This document shows, one piece after another, positions 51,362-61,262 of a DNA stretch of 64,000 bases (position 1 is the first letter of the stretch; every line of letters begins with the position of its first letter). The DNA is from Brachionus manjavacas. Its lineage: Eukaryota; Rotifera; Eurotatoria; Ploima; Brachionidae. Location: the NCBI GenBank assembly GCA_019054805.1, contig JAHQIY010000012.1:1116001-1180000 (forward strand), in the 5' to 3' direction. The notes beneath the pieces are model-generated. The model worked only from the letters and a program-made list of their open reading frames with translations, did not search any database and was not told the DNA's origin. The position numbers and the translations under genes were made by a program.

Positions 51362-51918
51362 CGTCCCGGTTACTTTTGTCACGATAATTTTGTTACACTA
51401 TTTTAAAAGAGAAATTTATTACAATTTGTAATATTTAAAGAAAGAGTGCAATTTTCAAAAAATAATTTTGTTACACCTGTATTTTGTTACATTTTGTAAC
51501 AATTAATTTTTTGAAAACTTCCAAACACTTAAACAAAAAAAAAATTTAAATAATTAACACTTGGAAAAAAATGATGGATAATAAAATCGAATATATCCCA
51601 AGTATACGATTCAAGTACTTGACTTCTCAAAGCTAGAAAAAAAATTAAAGGACAAAGAAATTGACGAGGATTCAAGTGATGAATCAGATAGTGATGAATT
51701 ATCAAGTTCAGATGATGAGTAGATTATTATTTGTAGATTTTTATTTAAGTTTATTTAGAAAACTATTATCAGATATTTAATTATTTTTATTACACATATT
51801 GAATTAAAAAAATTCACTTTTATTACGATTGCTTTTTTCGTTATAATTTTGGACACAAACAAAAGATAATTTTGTTACGTTAAGAATTTTCGTGGTGTAA
51901 CAAAAGTAACCCAGACCA
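51362..51918 (+). mobile_element. Short TIR element with 8-bp duplication and acidic ORF end
   Basis: The ends share GGTTACTTTTGTYAC. AGTGAATT lies on both sides (51354-51361 and 51919-51926). GATAATTTTGTTAC recurs near each end. Inside, 51645-51720 encodes KDKEIDEDSSDESDSDELSS then SDDE before a stop, the style of an acidic transposase C-terminus; the rest of the protein is deleted. It is inserted immediately behind the LINE2-like tail. Confidence 0.75.
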
Positions 51919-51926
51919 AGTGAATT

Positions 51927-52619
51927 AGCTTCTCAAAAAAATTCAGAACATACTTACTCATCAATTAATTTTTTTATAACAAATTAAAAATGTAAACTTT
52001 GTATAATTGATTTAAAAAAGCAAAACGTTGAAATATTTAAGTTTTTTTAATTTATTTTTAATTCTGTAAAAATCAAATTGATATTATTGAATTTAGAAAG
52101 CTTGAATGTTACAAACTAAATCATAAATCCCTTGATCAAAAAGCAGTATTGAATAAAAATATTCTAATATATTTGACCATTAGCCAATTTTTACATCGGT
52201 TTTTATCATATTGTCGCTATTTCTTAAATTGTATTTTAAATTCCTACCGTCATTTTCTTTAATTTCCTTCTTAAGTTTCGGGCGAATTATGGTAAATAGC
52301 ATTTTAAAGGAAAAAGATAACATTTTATCAAGAATTCTATGCTGAAAAGCACACAAAGCATATTTTCTAGAAAAGTATTAATGCCATTGAATTTAAATAA
52401 TTTGAATATTGAGAAATAGTATCTTTTAGCAAATTTATTTTTTGCGTCTTTTCAAAAACAACCCAAAAGAGTTATGAAAATAAGGCAAAATAAAGGTCTT
52501 AAAAAACTGAATTTTAACAAAAGTTGTCAGATAGAAAAGCCTACTAATAATTAACAGTTTTTTTGTATACAGCTAATGAGATACATTAAGATTCCGATCA
52601 ATCTTAAAACCCAACTGAA
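51927..52619. other. AT-rich intergenic sequence
   Basis: No gene, repeat or RNA is recognised. Confidence 0.45.
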
Positions 52620-52627
52620 GATTGAGC

Positions 52628-52927
52628 CAGACTTGGGCAAAAGTCAAAAAAAGAAAAAGTTTAAATTTTTTTTTCAAAAAAAGTCAGATGACTTGACCTT
52701 AAATTTTTTTTTTTAATTTTGTTTTTAAATCTCAAAAAAAGAAAAAATTAACATTAAGTGTTCGACATCAACATTTAATTTTAAAAAAAAGCTACATCTT
52801 TCGAAAAAAAAAAATTATTTTTTTCTCTTAATTTTTCAATTTTAGTTACTTTGAATTTAAAAAAAAATTTAAAGTCAAGTCTTATGACTTGAATTGACTT
52901 TGACTTAATGCCTTTTGCCCAAGTCTG
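52628..52927. mobile_element. hAT-type MITE with perfect 8-bp duplication
   Basis: The terminal repeats CAGACTTGGGCAAAAG (52628) and complement (to 52927) are perfect over 16 bp. GATTGAGC is duplicated exactly at 52620-52627 and 52928-52935. The interior is full of AAGTC/GACTT words and A/T runs and has no ORF. Confidence 0.9.
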
Positions 52928-52935
52928 GATTGAGC

Positions 52936-54020
52936 AAAACTAAATAGTTATTTTTTTTATTAAAGGAGATATTTTTAATTTTGATCTTGTTTAAATTTTG
53001 AATTTTTAAAAACCAGACCAATTTTTTTTGCGTTTTTACTTTTTTATTTATTGAAAAATGTTAAACAGAAAAAAAAACTTGCCATATGATCGAAAATAAT
53101 TTTTTCTCTTCTATTTCATTTAATTGAACTTTAAATGGTTTCCATCGCTTATCTAAAGAAGCTAGTGCTCAGTACATATTAAAATAAATAAAAAATAACA
53201 CTAAATCTTAATATTTAATGGACGCTTTGTTATTCTCTTGAGTTATCTAAATTTAGATATTGTTCAAAACACAACTAAATGGGAGAACCCTTAAGATAAA
53301 TATTTTGTTGTCACGAGAGAAAAGAAATAAAATATTTAATTTTTCATCACCAAGCTTTAATGGTCTAAGCCAAACTTGATTAGTAAAAAATCTCTATCTC
53401 TTTTTTTATAAACAATTAATTATAAATTTCATTTGAGGATCAAACTAATTTGAAAATAATTATAGGAAAAAATCGATTTTAGACTATTCGTCTAATCAGT
53501 TAAAAATATTTTTCTTCAAACTTGGAATAATTTATTATTTTCCTTTTAGATGAAATCTCCTACTTAGTTGCTTGTTCGCACAGCCATATTATTTTTATAG
53601 AATAAAATCTTTTACAAGGAACAATTATTGTTCAATTCCCTTTGCCAAAACCATTCAGCAACATTTTTTTCCATTTAGGATACACCGATGTTTTTATGTA
53701 TCGTTTCATAAGTCTTTGATCTTTTCAAATAAATGCTAATCCTTTTGACCGAGTTTACAAAAGACACTTTTGTTCATTCAGTACAAAAGAATATTTTGTT
53801 ACGTTAAATTTTTGAAAATATTTGAAAAAATGTGTTTTTTATTCAACACATTTTTTCTTGTGTTGAATCAAAAACTCACACAAAAGAAAAAATGATAAGA
53901 AAAAATAAAATTGGCTCTAAATTTAGAAAAATATTGATTTCCAATATTTTTATTAAATAATTATAATTAGCGGAATTTAGAGTTTAAATAAATGAAAGTG
54001 ATAAATGCGAGTAAGCTCAA
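52936..54020. other. Intergenic sequence upstream of the fukutin-like gene
   Basis: At about 53145-53205 a worn LINE 3' end is visible (AAGAAGCTAGTGCTCAGTAC and an AAATAAATAAA tail, plus orientation). CACATTTTTTCTTGTG near 53845 forms a small palindrome. The promoter cannot be defined. Confidence 0.5.
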
Positions 54021-57000
54021 ATGATGAACAAACGCTTAGTTCAGGTGTTTAAAGTGCTGCTAGTGTTTAATTTGTCGCTGTTTTTTTGCGCCTATGTTCA
54101 GATCTTAGACTTTGAGACAGATTTTTTAGCTATTAGGACACATGAGAACCAGTTTTTGTCTGATCTTGAGAGAGAATTGGCGGCAGTGTCGAACAAGTCC
54201 GCCAACTGGACCACAGGCTCAATTTTCGATGTTCTTTTCGCCCACAAAGCATTCTTAGTCGATGTAGATCTTTTGGTTCAGTTGGAAAAATTTAATGAGT
54301 CAATGAACTTAAATTTTGGGATTTACTTAAAAGAATTTTTTAGTCTAGTCAAAGTATTTTTGAATAAAAAAAATTCGGATATTTTTATTTTTTATTTTTT
54401 TTAGAACTTGGAAAAAAATCAATGTAAATGCGATGTTTTGTATGTTAAATATGAAAATTTGTCCATTCCAAGTGCTGCATATGGCTATTGTTATGGTTTT
54501 GTTCTGCATGTATCAGCTTTTTATCAGAGGGCAAATTTTTTTTGGATACCTGGTGATGGCAGGAAAATAGGGTCAAAATTTTTCAATGATAAAACTCGAG
54601 CTTTGAGCAGGTAAGTCATGGTCTGATATTTTTTTTAAAGATCTAAAAAAATGTCTCTTAAAATGTAGGAATACGATCATTTAAGTTGTGACTGGTTTTT
54701 GTCAGCATCGTCTTTTTTTTAAAGATATTTTTTTATTTGAATTTAATTTAAAAAAGGCTTCGAGCAAACATTCGAAATGAAGCTCCTTCTGCTCAGTAAA
54801 AATAGCATAGTTTAAGTTACATCATCAAAAATAAAATTTTTTTTCCTGTTTATCATTGCAAAATTTTTTTTTCATATTTTTTTTTATTTCTTTTTTTATT
54901 CCATTTAAATGAGGTGTTATATAAAATCTAGAAAATTTGAAAATAGCAAAGACAGATAATAAAGAAAAAAAATAAACACTATGATATAATTTAAGGAAAT
55001 TCAGTCAATTAAAATATTTCTTTTTTCTATCAACGACTTGAGTCTTTAAATCCTGTACTCATTTAGGATCTTAAAAAAGCTAAAATTCAAATACAAACGA
55101 AAGGAGTTGATGATCAATTCAAAGAGTTTAGTTTTGGGTCTTATTTTTCGTGCTATAATAATTTAATTGTTTGCAATAAAAAAATAATGCTATAAGAATA
55201 TTATTTTTATTTTATTATTTTCTGCTATAATTCTTTTTTTTTCTAGTATAATAAAAATACAAATGATATAAAATAAAAAAAATAAAAAAAAACAAAGAAA
55301 AAAAGGTCAACTATTTTCTTTTTGGTCTTTTATGAGTATTAGACCCGGTTGATTGATCTTTTGGTTTATTTTTTGAGCCAGCTGGTCTTCCTCTTTTTTT
55401 TGCAACTACAATAGGATCAATATTTTCTTCATTATCTGATACTGTTACAACAAACTCAAAGCTAGTTGATGTATCTGTCATAGTTTAGTCAGTTAAATTT
55501 TTATTATAGGTTAGAAACTTATGCATGTATCATATATATAAAAATTTCTACTCAGCTTAATTTATCAATTAATTCAAAATTGAAACCAAAATTCACTAAT
55601 TAGTTAATGCTCAATTAATATATTGTCATTACATATATTTTTATAGCATCGGTATTTTTATTTTATATCACAGGTATTATTTATTATATCAGATTGTGTC
55701 AATTTTATATCAATTTTATTTTTTAGTTTATATCATTTCCGTTATTTTTATATCATTTTATTTTTTTTATTATAGCAAAGAATTAAAATATTATAGCACG
55801 AAAAAATATAAGTATTTATTTTTAGATATTAAAATTTATCTTTGAACTAATTTAAACAATTTTTATATAGCATGCTTTATAAATTATGAAGTTTTAAAAT
55901 ATAATAAAAAAAAAATTTTCTCAACCCATTGATAAATTTTTATTTCAAAAATATTGATCTTTTCATTTTATTACTAATTTTAGAATTTACTATTTGAATT
56001 TCAATTTATAATTTTTCTTTGAATGCTTGATACAAATACTTTTGAAATAGAAAATTTTCTAATAGTAAATTTTATTAATAGTTAGCGAAAATATTTTTTT
56101 TATCTTCTCAAAAAAATAATTTTATTTGTTTTCTGTACCCAGCTAGAGCTCGTTCAGAATATTCTATAAAAAACTATAAAAAAAAATATATATTCAAAAT
56201 AAAGTTAATAAGCTAGAATAAAATGCGAAGAAATTAAATAGACATATATTGTCCTAGAGTGTTATATGTGACAGAAGTTTTCATAGTTCAAGTTTCAGGA
56301 AAAAAGAGGAAAAAGTAAGCAATTACACAATGGAGTCGGGTGTTCAATATATCTTGATTCGAAACCTTCTTTGTATTCCTTCACTAGTCTCACAACCAAT
56401 GACTCAGTCCTGTCCCAACATATCTCTCACTCAACTCAAAAAGCCGATTCGAGACTGTTAGTAATTTAAGTTTATTAAAAGCCTCATGATGCAACATGTT
56501 GGAGGAAGTATCATATTTTAACTTAAAGATGGTTTAATTTTTTGTGTTTGAATAACAAAATGTATCCAATGTTGAATTAACATTGAAAAAGTGCGATGTT
56601 TCAATTATTTTTTTCAGTTTCAAAAAAAATAATTTTAAGTAAATATTGCAAGCATTTTCATATTCGAAATTAAAATCGTTAGTGAAATAGAAAGAGTTTA
56701 ATTTTTGTTTTTAAATTTGAATAAAAATATTGAAAATTCTTTTTTAACTTTTAAATAATTCATTTATTTATATTTTACCGAGCAAATGCTCATTCAGAAT
56801 AAAAAAAATGTGAAAAATCTAAAAATAAAGTTAAATAATATAAAAAAAAGAGAAAAAATGAATATAAAAGAAAAAAAAGAAAAATAATTCATTCGGATTA
56901 AAGTTTATATTCAGTCGTTGAAAAACTGGGTCTAGTCGGTTAGGTGAACCATAGTTCACTTATTATCCGGAAAATTCTTGTTCTCAGATTTTGGGAAATA

Positions 57001-60000
57001 TTGGATCACCCAATTTTTTTGTTCAAAAGAGAATTAGGTTGAACCATAAATAGAATTAGACGAACAATTTTTAGGTTATGTGAACAAATTGAATAAAGCT
57101 ATTTAATAGAATGCCTAACTGTCGAATCTGATATAAAAATTAGTTAATAATTATTTGATTTTAAATTTGAAGGAGCTTTAGAAATAGCTTATTCTGATCT
57201 GGTTGACTTGTTATTACTCTTTCAGCAATTTCAAATACCCAAACGCGCTCTTTACTCAAATCTTTACAAATCTAAACTTAAAGAAAATTAAAATGTATTT
57301 TTCACCCTTTTAGTGTTTGACTTTAGCGGACAAAATTCATCTATTTCGCAAAATTTACCTACTCCGCCAAACTTTAAATTTTCTATGTAATTACTTTAGT
57401 GATGATTTACTCTCGTTTGGTGGATTTTAACAAATACTTAATTTATGAAAAACAGATAAAAAGAGCCTAGATAGTTTTTATCTAGGCTCTTTTTAAACAA
57501 CAAATATTATCTTTAAGGATCATCATACCACAAACCTTAAGTCAAAATTTAAAAAAAAAGAAGTTTTTTATTCTTGCAATATTAACTTAGATTATTTTTT
57601 TTTTGAAACTAAAAATATTTGAAACATCGCATTTTTTCAATGTTATTTCAACATTGGAAACATTTTGTAATTCAAAAACATAAAATTAGGGCTGTTAGTT
57701 CGGTTAGAAATCTTAAACCGGTCCTGTAACCGGTTAAAAATTTTTAGTTGGTTTTAGAACAGGTTAGGATGAGTAACCAGTTCCATTAACCAGTTAAAAT
57801 TTTTAATCGGTTACGGAACCGGTTTAAAAATTCTAACCGGCTACATAACCGGTTAAAGATTGTCTTAACCGGATTTATGAATAAAAAAGTTAAACAAATT
57901 TTAGATAAAATCTTTATTGATAAATCTTTAAGCTTAAACAAGAAACAAAAGTTATTTAACAAAATCAATCAATTTTTTCGTTTCCATGAATTTAGGCAAA
58001 TCAAATTTTTTGCTTTTCTGGTCCAAAGAAGTTCTATCTTTTGTAAAAAATACTAAAAAAAAATTAAAAATTAATGAAAAATACCTTTTTTTTAAATCCA
58101 ACTGCGGATCAATGTCATTATAAATTTTAACCGAAACGTGGGTCCATTAAATAACAAAAATTCAAAAAACTCTCAGCATCTCTCAGCTTTCCAATTGAAA
58201 AAGCCTGAAAAGTTTCAATCATAAAATCAAGTAATGCTTTTATCCTTTTCGATTGTTCTTCCAAACCATGTTTGGAATTATTTTTTTTAATATCAGATGC
58301 GCTTTGAATATAATTTTCTATACAACAGCTAATTAAATGAGCATCTTTTAGGTGGTACATAATAGAACTCGTCCCAGTAGATTTTTCGAAAACTTTAGTG
58401 CAGAATTCAATATTACATTTTTTATTGCCATTCTCTAATTTAATTACGTATTCCCACACAGAACTCTCATTTCTACAGCGCTTTATAGGTGAACAAACAA
58501 CGTTCTGTTCTTGACTTGTTTTGTTTTCAGTATTCTCAATAATATCTATTTGCATAGACTCAGACGATTGAGACATTTTAAATTTATATATAAACAAGTA
58601 AATTACTATTTCAAATTTAAGTTTTTGAAATAAAAGATAGAGATTTGTTTTTCAATTTAGATGATCGTAAAAGGATTACTCGAGACAGACAATCTTGTTC
58701 TTCTCAAACCTTTTTATTTGATTTTAATCAAATTCTTGCTTAACAGTCTATTGAAAAAATGATGAAATTTTTGCATAATTTTTAAAAATTTAATTAAAAA
58801 AAATATTAACATTTAACTCAAGAAATGAATGTTCCTTTTTAACCGGTTAGATACGCTTTCATGACTGCTTAGGATTTTTAACCGGTTACTAAATTTGGTT
58901 ATAAATTGCAATCGGTTACGGAACCGGTTTCAATATTTTCACCGGCTACATTAACCGGCTTTGATTTATAACCGATTAATATTTTAACCGGTTTAGAACC
59001 GTTTTTGTTAAACCGATCTACCAGCCCTACATAAAATTAAACCAAATTTATTTTCATTTATTTTCATATTGAAAATTTATTTTCTAATAAATTCTTGATA
59101 ATCCCTTATTATATTATTTATTATACACTCATTTGATTTTTTACAACTCAATTAAATGTGTAAATACTTATTAGATTGTTTTTAATAATTTTTTAAATGG
59201 TTAATATTTACATTCCCTAGGAGTTCTTTGAAATTCAAATATTTCAAATTTACTGCATCTTCTTTAATATAGTTTTAATATTTTATTTAAAGGATTATAT
59301 AAGAAAGCAAAATATTAAGAGATAAATCAAAATAAATAATAAAAGTCATTTTACGAACATCGTAAAATTACATTTTTTAACGTAAAATATTAAACTGTCG
59401 TCAGATCCTCTTAGCAAATCAGTGCTGTATATTCTGAAAGAGCATAAAATTTTCTACTTTCTGTTTTATATTTTTTTTAAAGGGAGTGCCAATTTTTATT
59501 ATTAAAAAAAGTGTCCCTATATTTTAATTATTCTTATTTTTGAATATGACAATTAAATGGCATAATTAAAATTATTCCAAGTCTAAATTATCTTTTGAAG
59601 AAAATGTATTGCCTTTATGAAAAAAATAGCCTTTTTAAATTAAACAAATTTAAGTCTGCTAAATAAAAAAAAATCTTTAAAATTTAAATTATTTAAGATT
59701 CAAGATAGTTCAGCGAGATATTCAAGATAAAAAAATATACGTTCCAGTGGATTTAAAGCTGTTTTTGAATGAATACAAAAATTCAGAATTTTTGGAATGC
59801 AGCTTCACTCTGGCCAAGAAGAACTTCAACAATTTAGGCTATGTTCAAGATGAGAAAAAGAGTATGATGTTTTCGGACAAATTAAAGTACATTGTCCAGG
59901 TACTGGAATCTTTGGGTGTTGAATATTGGCTGGCTGGCGGAACTCTGCTAGGTTGGTACAGAGACTGTGGCTTTATTCCGCACACAACCGACTTAGACAT

Positions 60001-60475
60001 TGGTCTCTTGTCTCAGCAACACGATTCAAGGGTAAGAAAATCATTTCTGGGAAACAAAAAAGCAGCGCTAATTGTCGAATTCGGATTTCCGAATGACAGT
60101 TATGAGCTTCGCTTAGATTCTGATAAACTTCAGATAGATTTATTCTATTTTTACAATCTAAACTCAACTCATCATTGGTGCGGATATCAAGAAAAAAGAG
60201 TTAAAAAAAGGCGATTCTTGACCAAGTCGAATTTATGCTCTGGTGAACTACTTGGTCAAAAATATTTAGTTCCTTGTAAAGTGGAAAAGTACCTAAATGA
60301 AGAGTACGGGACTAATTTATGGAAGGTACCCAAAACTCAAGATTATGTATGGAGCAACCTGATTTACTGGAAAAATTGGACAGAAGATGAGTGGGAAAAT
60401 GCGATTAAGTTTTATCATCAGGATGGGTCTTTTTTGGAAAGAGAAACTCTTGATTATATAAAAATGAATAAATAA
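54021..60475 (+). CDS. FKTN: Fukutin-like Golgi ribitol-phosphate transferase, three exons
   Basis: Exon 1 is 54021-54353, exon 2 is 54405-54610 and exon 3 is 59698-60475. Splice signals are GT-AG throughout: a 51-bp first intron (AAA|gtattttt...tttttttag|AAC) and a 5,087-bp second intron (GCAG|gtaagtca...ttatttaag|ATT). Phases match, giving 438 residues, close to the usual fukutin length. Residues 7-26 form a type II signal anchor (VQVFKVLLVFNLSLFFCAYV). Exon 2 carries the middle region (QCKCDVLYVKYENL, YCYGFVLHVSAFYQRANFFW). Exon 3 carries the LicD/fukutin nucleotidyltransferase-like domain with WLAGGTLLGWYRDCGFIPHT and TDLDIG (Asp278, Asp280). In animals fukutin adds ribitol-5-phosphate to the O-mannosyl glycan of alpha-dystroglycan in the Golgi. 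Orthology to fukutin rather than FKRP or another LicD protein is inferred from domain order and length. Confidence 0.8.
54755..54805 (-). repeat. Hairpin-like repeat in intron 2
   Basis: The minus strand reads AGAAGGAGCTTCATTTCGAA then TGTTTGCTCGAAGCCTTTTT, related to 48985-49080. It contains nested GAAGC/GCTTC and TTCGAA palindromes. Confidence 0.45.
55146..55806 (-). mobile_element. TIR element carrying an AT-hook mini-ORF
   Basis: The left end TTTTTCGTGCTATAATAATT (about 55148) and the right end (complement of TTTTTTCGTGCTATAATATT, to about 55806) are inverted repeats of 35-45 bp including TTTGCNATAA. Several TTATATCA and GCTATAA words lie just inside, as expected for transposase-binding sites. 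The only coding content is the 56-residue ORF below. The target duplication is obscured by the palindromic A/T flanks. Confidence 0.6.
55311..55481 (-). CDS. 56-residue AT-hook protein inside a TIR element
   Basis: Starts at ATG 55481 and ends at TAG 55311. Residues 1-27 are neutral to acidic (MTDTSTSFEFVVTVSDNEEN). Residues 28-42 hold a canonical AT-hook core, KKRGRPAGSKNKPK, and the C-terminus is the basic HKRPKRK, which could serve for nuclear import. The composition is unlike the random AT-rich flanks (Arg/Pro/Gly codons), which argues for a real coding remnant. It could be a truncated transposase N-terminus or an accessory DNA-binding protein. The element sits in an intron, antisense to the host gene. 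Confidence 0.5.
   Translation of the reverse strand: MTDTSTSFEFVVTVSDNEENIDPIVVAKKRGRPAGSKNKPKDQSTGSNTHKRPKRK
56115..56529 (-). pseudogene. LINE1-family 3' fragment in intron 2
   Basis: Minus-strand LINE 3' end with AGCTAGAGCT (56141-56150), a UTR, and the RT C-terminus in pieces (ERYVGTGLS-like, LLNLSNRLFELSE, then FKLKYDTSSNMLHHEAFNKL). It is cut at about 56529 by the inverted-repeat element. Confidence 0.75.
56755..56905 (-). mobile_element. LINE 3'-end fragment with variant hairpin
   Basis: GAGCAAATGCTC at 56780-56791 beside ATTCAGAATAAAA, followed by A-rich sequence. The stem differs from other copies but still pairs. Confidence 0.65.
57458..57494. other. Perfect 16-bp stem, 5-nt loop hairpin
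   Basis: AAAAAGAGCCTAGATA, loop GTTTT, then the exact complement. It lies inside the inverted-repeat element, within intron 2 of the fukutin-like gene. Function unknown. Confidence 0.8.
57687..59029 (-). mobile_element. hAT transposon, internally deleted, with subterminal repeats
   Basis: The ends TAGGGCTGTTAG (57687) and CTACCAGCCCTA (to 59029) are imperfect inverted repeats. CATAAAAT is duplicated exactly at 57679-57686 and 59030-59037. AACCGGTTA and close variants occur many times within about 200 bp of each end, as expected for hAT transposase-binding sites. It is 1,343 bp long, non-autonomous, and encodes a BED-finger fragment. Confidence 0.9.
58127..58576 (-). CDS. BED-type zinc finger, truncated hAT transposase
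   Basis: From the Met before SQSSESMQ (58576) the product has 149 residues. Residues 36-80 form a BED finger (SVWEYVIKLENGNKKCNIEF, C-x4-C spacing, then GTSSIMYHLKDAH with the His pair). The end, DFMIETFQAFSIGKLRDAES then FLNFCYLMDPRFG, corresponds to the start of the hAT catalytic region (xxPFSxVE...F..LxxxLxPRY). The protein stops there, so the RNase H-like core and the dimerisation domain are absent. It could bind element ends without cutting. Confidence 0.7.
   Translation of the reverse strand: MSQSSESMQIDIIENTENKTSQEQNVVCSPIKRCRNESSVWEYVIKLENGNKKCNIEFCTKVFEKSTGTSSIMYHLKDAHLISCCIENYIQSASDIKKNNSKHGLEEQSKRIKALLDFMIETFQAFSIGKLRDAESFLNFCYLMDPRFG
59698..60475 (+). CDS. Exon 3 of the fukutin-like gene (LicD domain)
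   Basis: The exon start is set by phase: exon 2 ends with two bases of an Arg codon, and only the AG at 59696-59697 restores the frame, giving R then FKIVQRDIQDKKIYVPVDLK. ORF callers may begin at the internal GTG 59747, which is not a translation start. The exon also contains YELRLDSDKLQIDLFYFY and VPCKVEKYLNEEYGTNLWKV, both standard fukutin C-terminal blocks. Confidence 0.8.
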
Positions 60476-61194
60476 TTTTGCATCAATTTTTTTAACTAAA
60501 AGATTTACTATGAAGCTCAAATAAAAAAAAAACCTCGAAAGTGTCATAGAAAAAAAATTTTTGTTAAATTTAAAATTTTTTATTTTCTTTAATATATTGA
60601 GTTTTAGCTTCCAAAAATTAAAAAAATTAACCTTTTTAAATTTGAGATGTTCTTTTCATATTCAAGACTGGAGATAAATGCTTTTTTTATCTACAATTTT
60701 TCTCATATAGGTTTCCTAGGAAAATTAATAAATTTTAAAATAATCAATTTTGATTACACTTTTCGTAGATTTGTGTAATAATTTGAAATTTTAATTTTTT
60801 TTTCTACGAAAATAATCACTGAATATTATTCTATTAAAAGATTATTCTAGGAAAAATTTCTTCTAATTAACCGTTTACCAATGAAGCCGAAACATACTTT
60901 TTAAATCAGATCCAATTTTTATTAAAAATGCCACAAATAATAAATAAAAAGTTTTTGCACAAAATCACCGGATTTGGCAAGACATCTGATTCAGAGTTCA
61001 GACTATTAAAAGATCTCACCTTCCCCGACAGAAAACGACACTGATTCTTAAATCACCGCTAAATATTAGAAAGTCTTAAAAATTTGACCTCAAAAGCAGT
61101 GTGGACACGACCGCATATCGAATAAAGTTCTGAAAAATTTACCAAAAAACAAAATTTTATCCAAAATTATAATTCATCAATAAAAAATTTGTTT
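60476..61194. other. Intergenic sequence downstream of the fukutin-like gene
   Basis: Likely contains the 3' UTR; AATAAA-like words occur around 60520-60535. Otherwise AT-rich and featureless. Confidence 0.5.
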
Positions 61195-61262
61195 ATATTA
61201 TTATTATTATTTATTAGTTTAAAGCCCCATAGGCAAAATTACATTAAATTCGAGTTAAATTT
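61195..61262 (-). repeat. TAA-tailed retroposon 3' end
   Basis: On the minus strand TTTGCCTATGGGGCTTTAAA is followed by TAATAATAATAATA. The same signature lies at 63395-63455, so this is the end of a dispersed retroposon with a TAA-repeat tail. Confidence 0.55.

Larger units (their letters stand above)
56530..59044. mobile_element. Inverted-repeat element with a hAT nested in its right arm
   Basis: The left arm 56530-56645 reads TGGTTTAATTTTTTG..., with CCAATGTTGAATTAACATTG and GCGATGTTTCAA. The right arm is its inverted copy at 57595-57678 plus 59030-59044, split by the hAT at 57687-59029. Without the hAT the element is about 1.17 kb. It has no ORF. Its interior includes a LINE-like 3' end and the perfect hairpin at 57458. 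Confidence 0.75.

Noticed and set aside
54408-54614. Independent 68-residue gene
   Set aside because: It is exon 2 of the fukutin-like gene, bounded by an acceptor at 54404 and a strong gtaagt donor at 54611.
57458-57494. Bacterial rho-independent terminator
   Set aside because: It has the right shape (stem plus T run), but it lies inside an intron and a repeat element, with no bacterial gene upstream.
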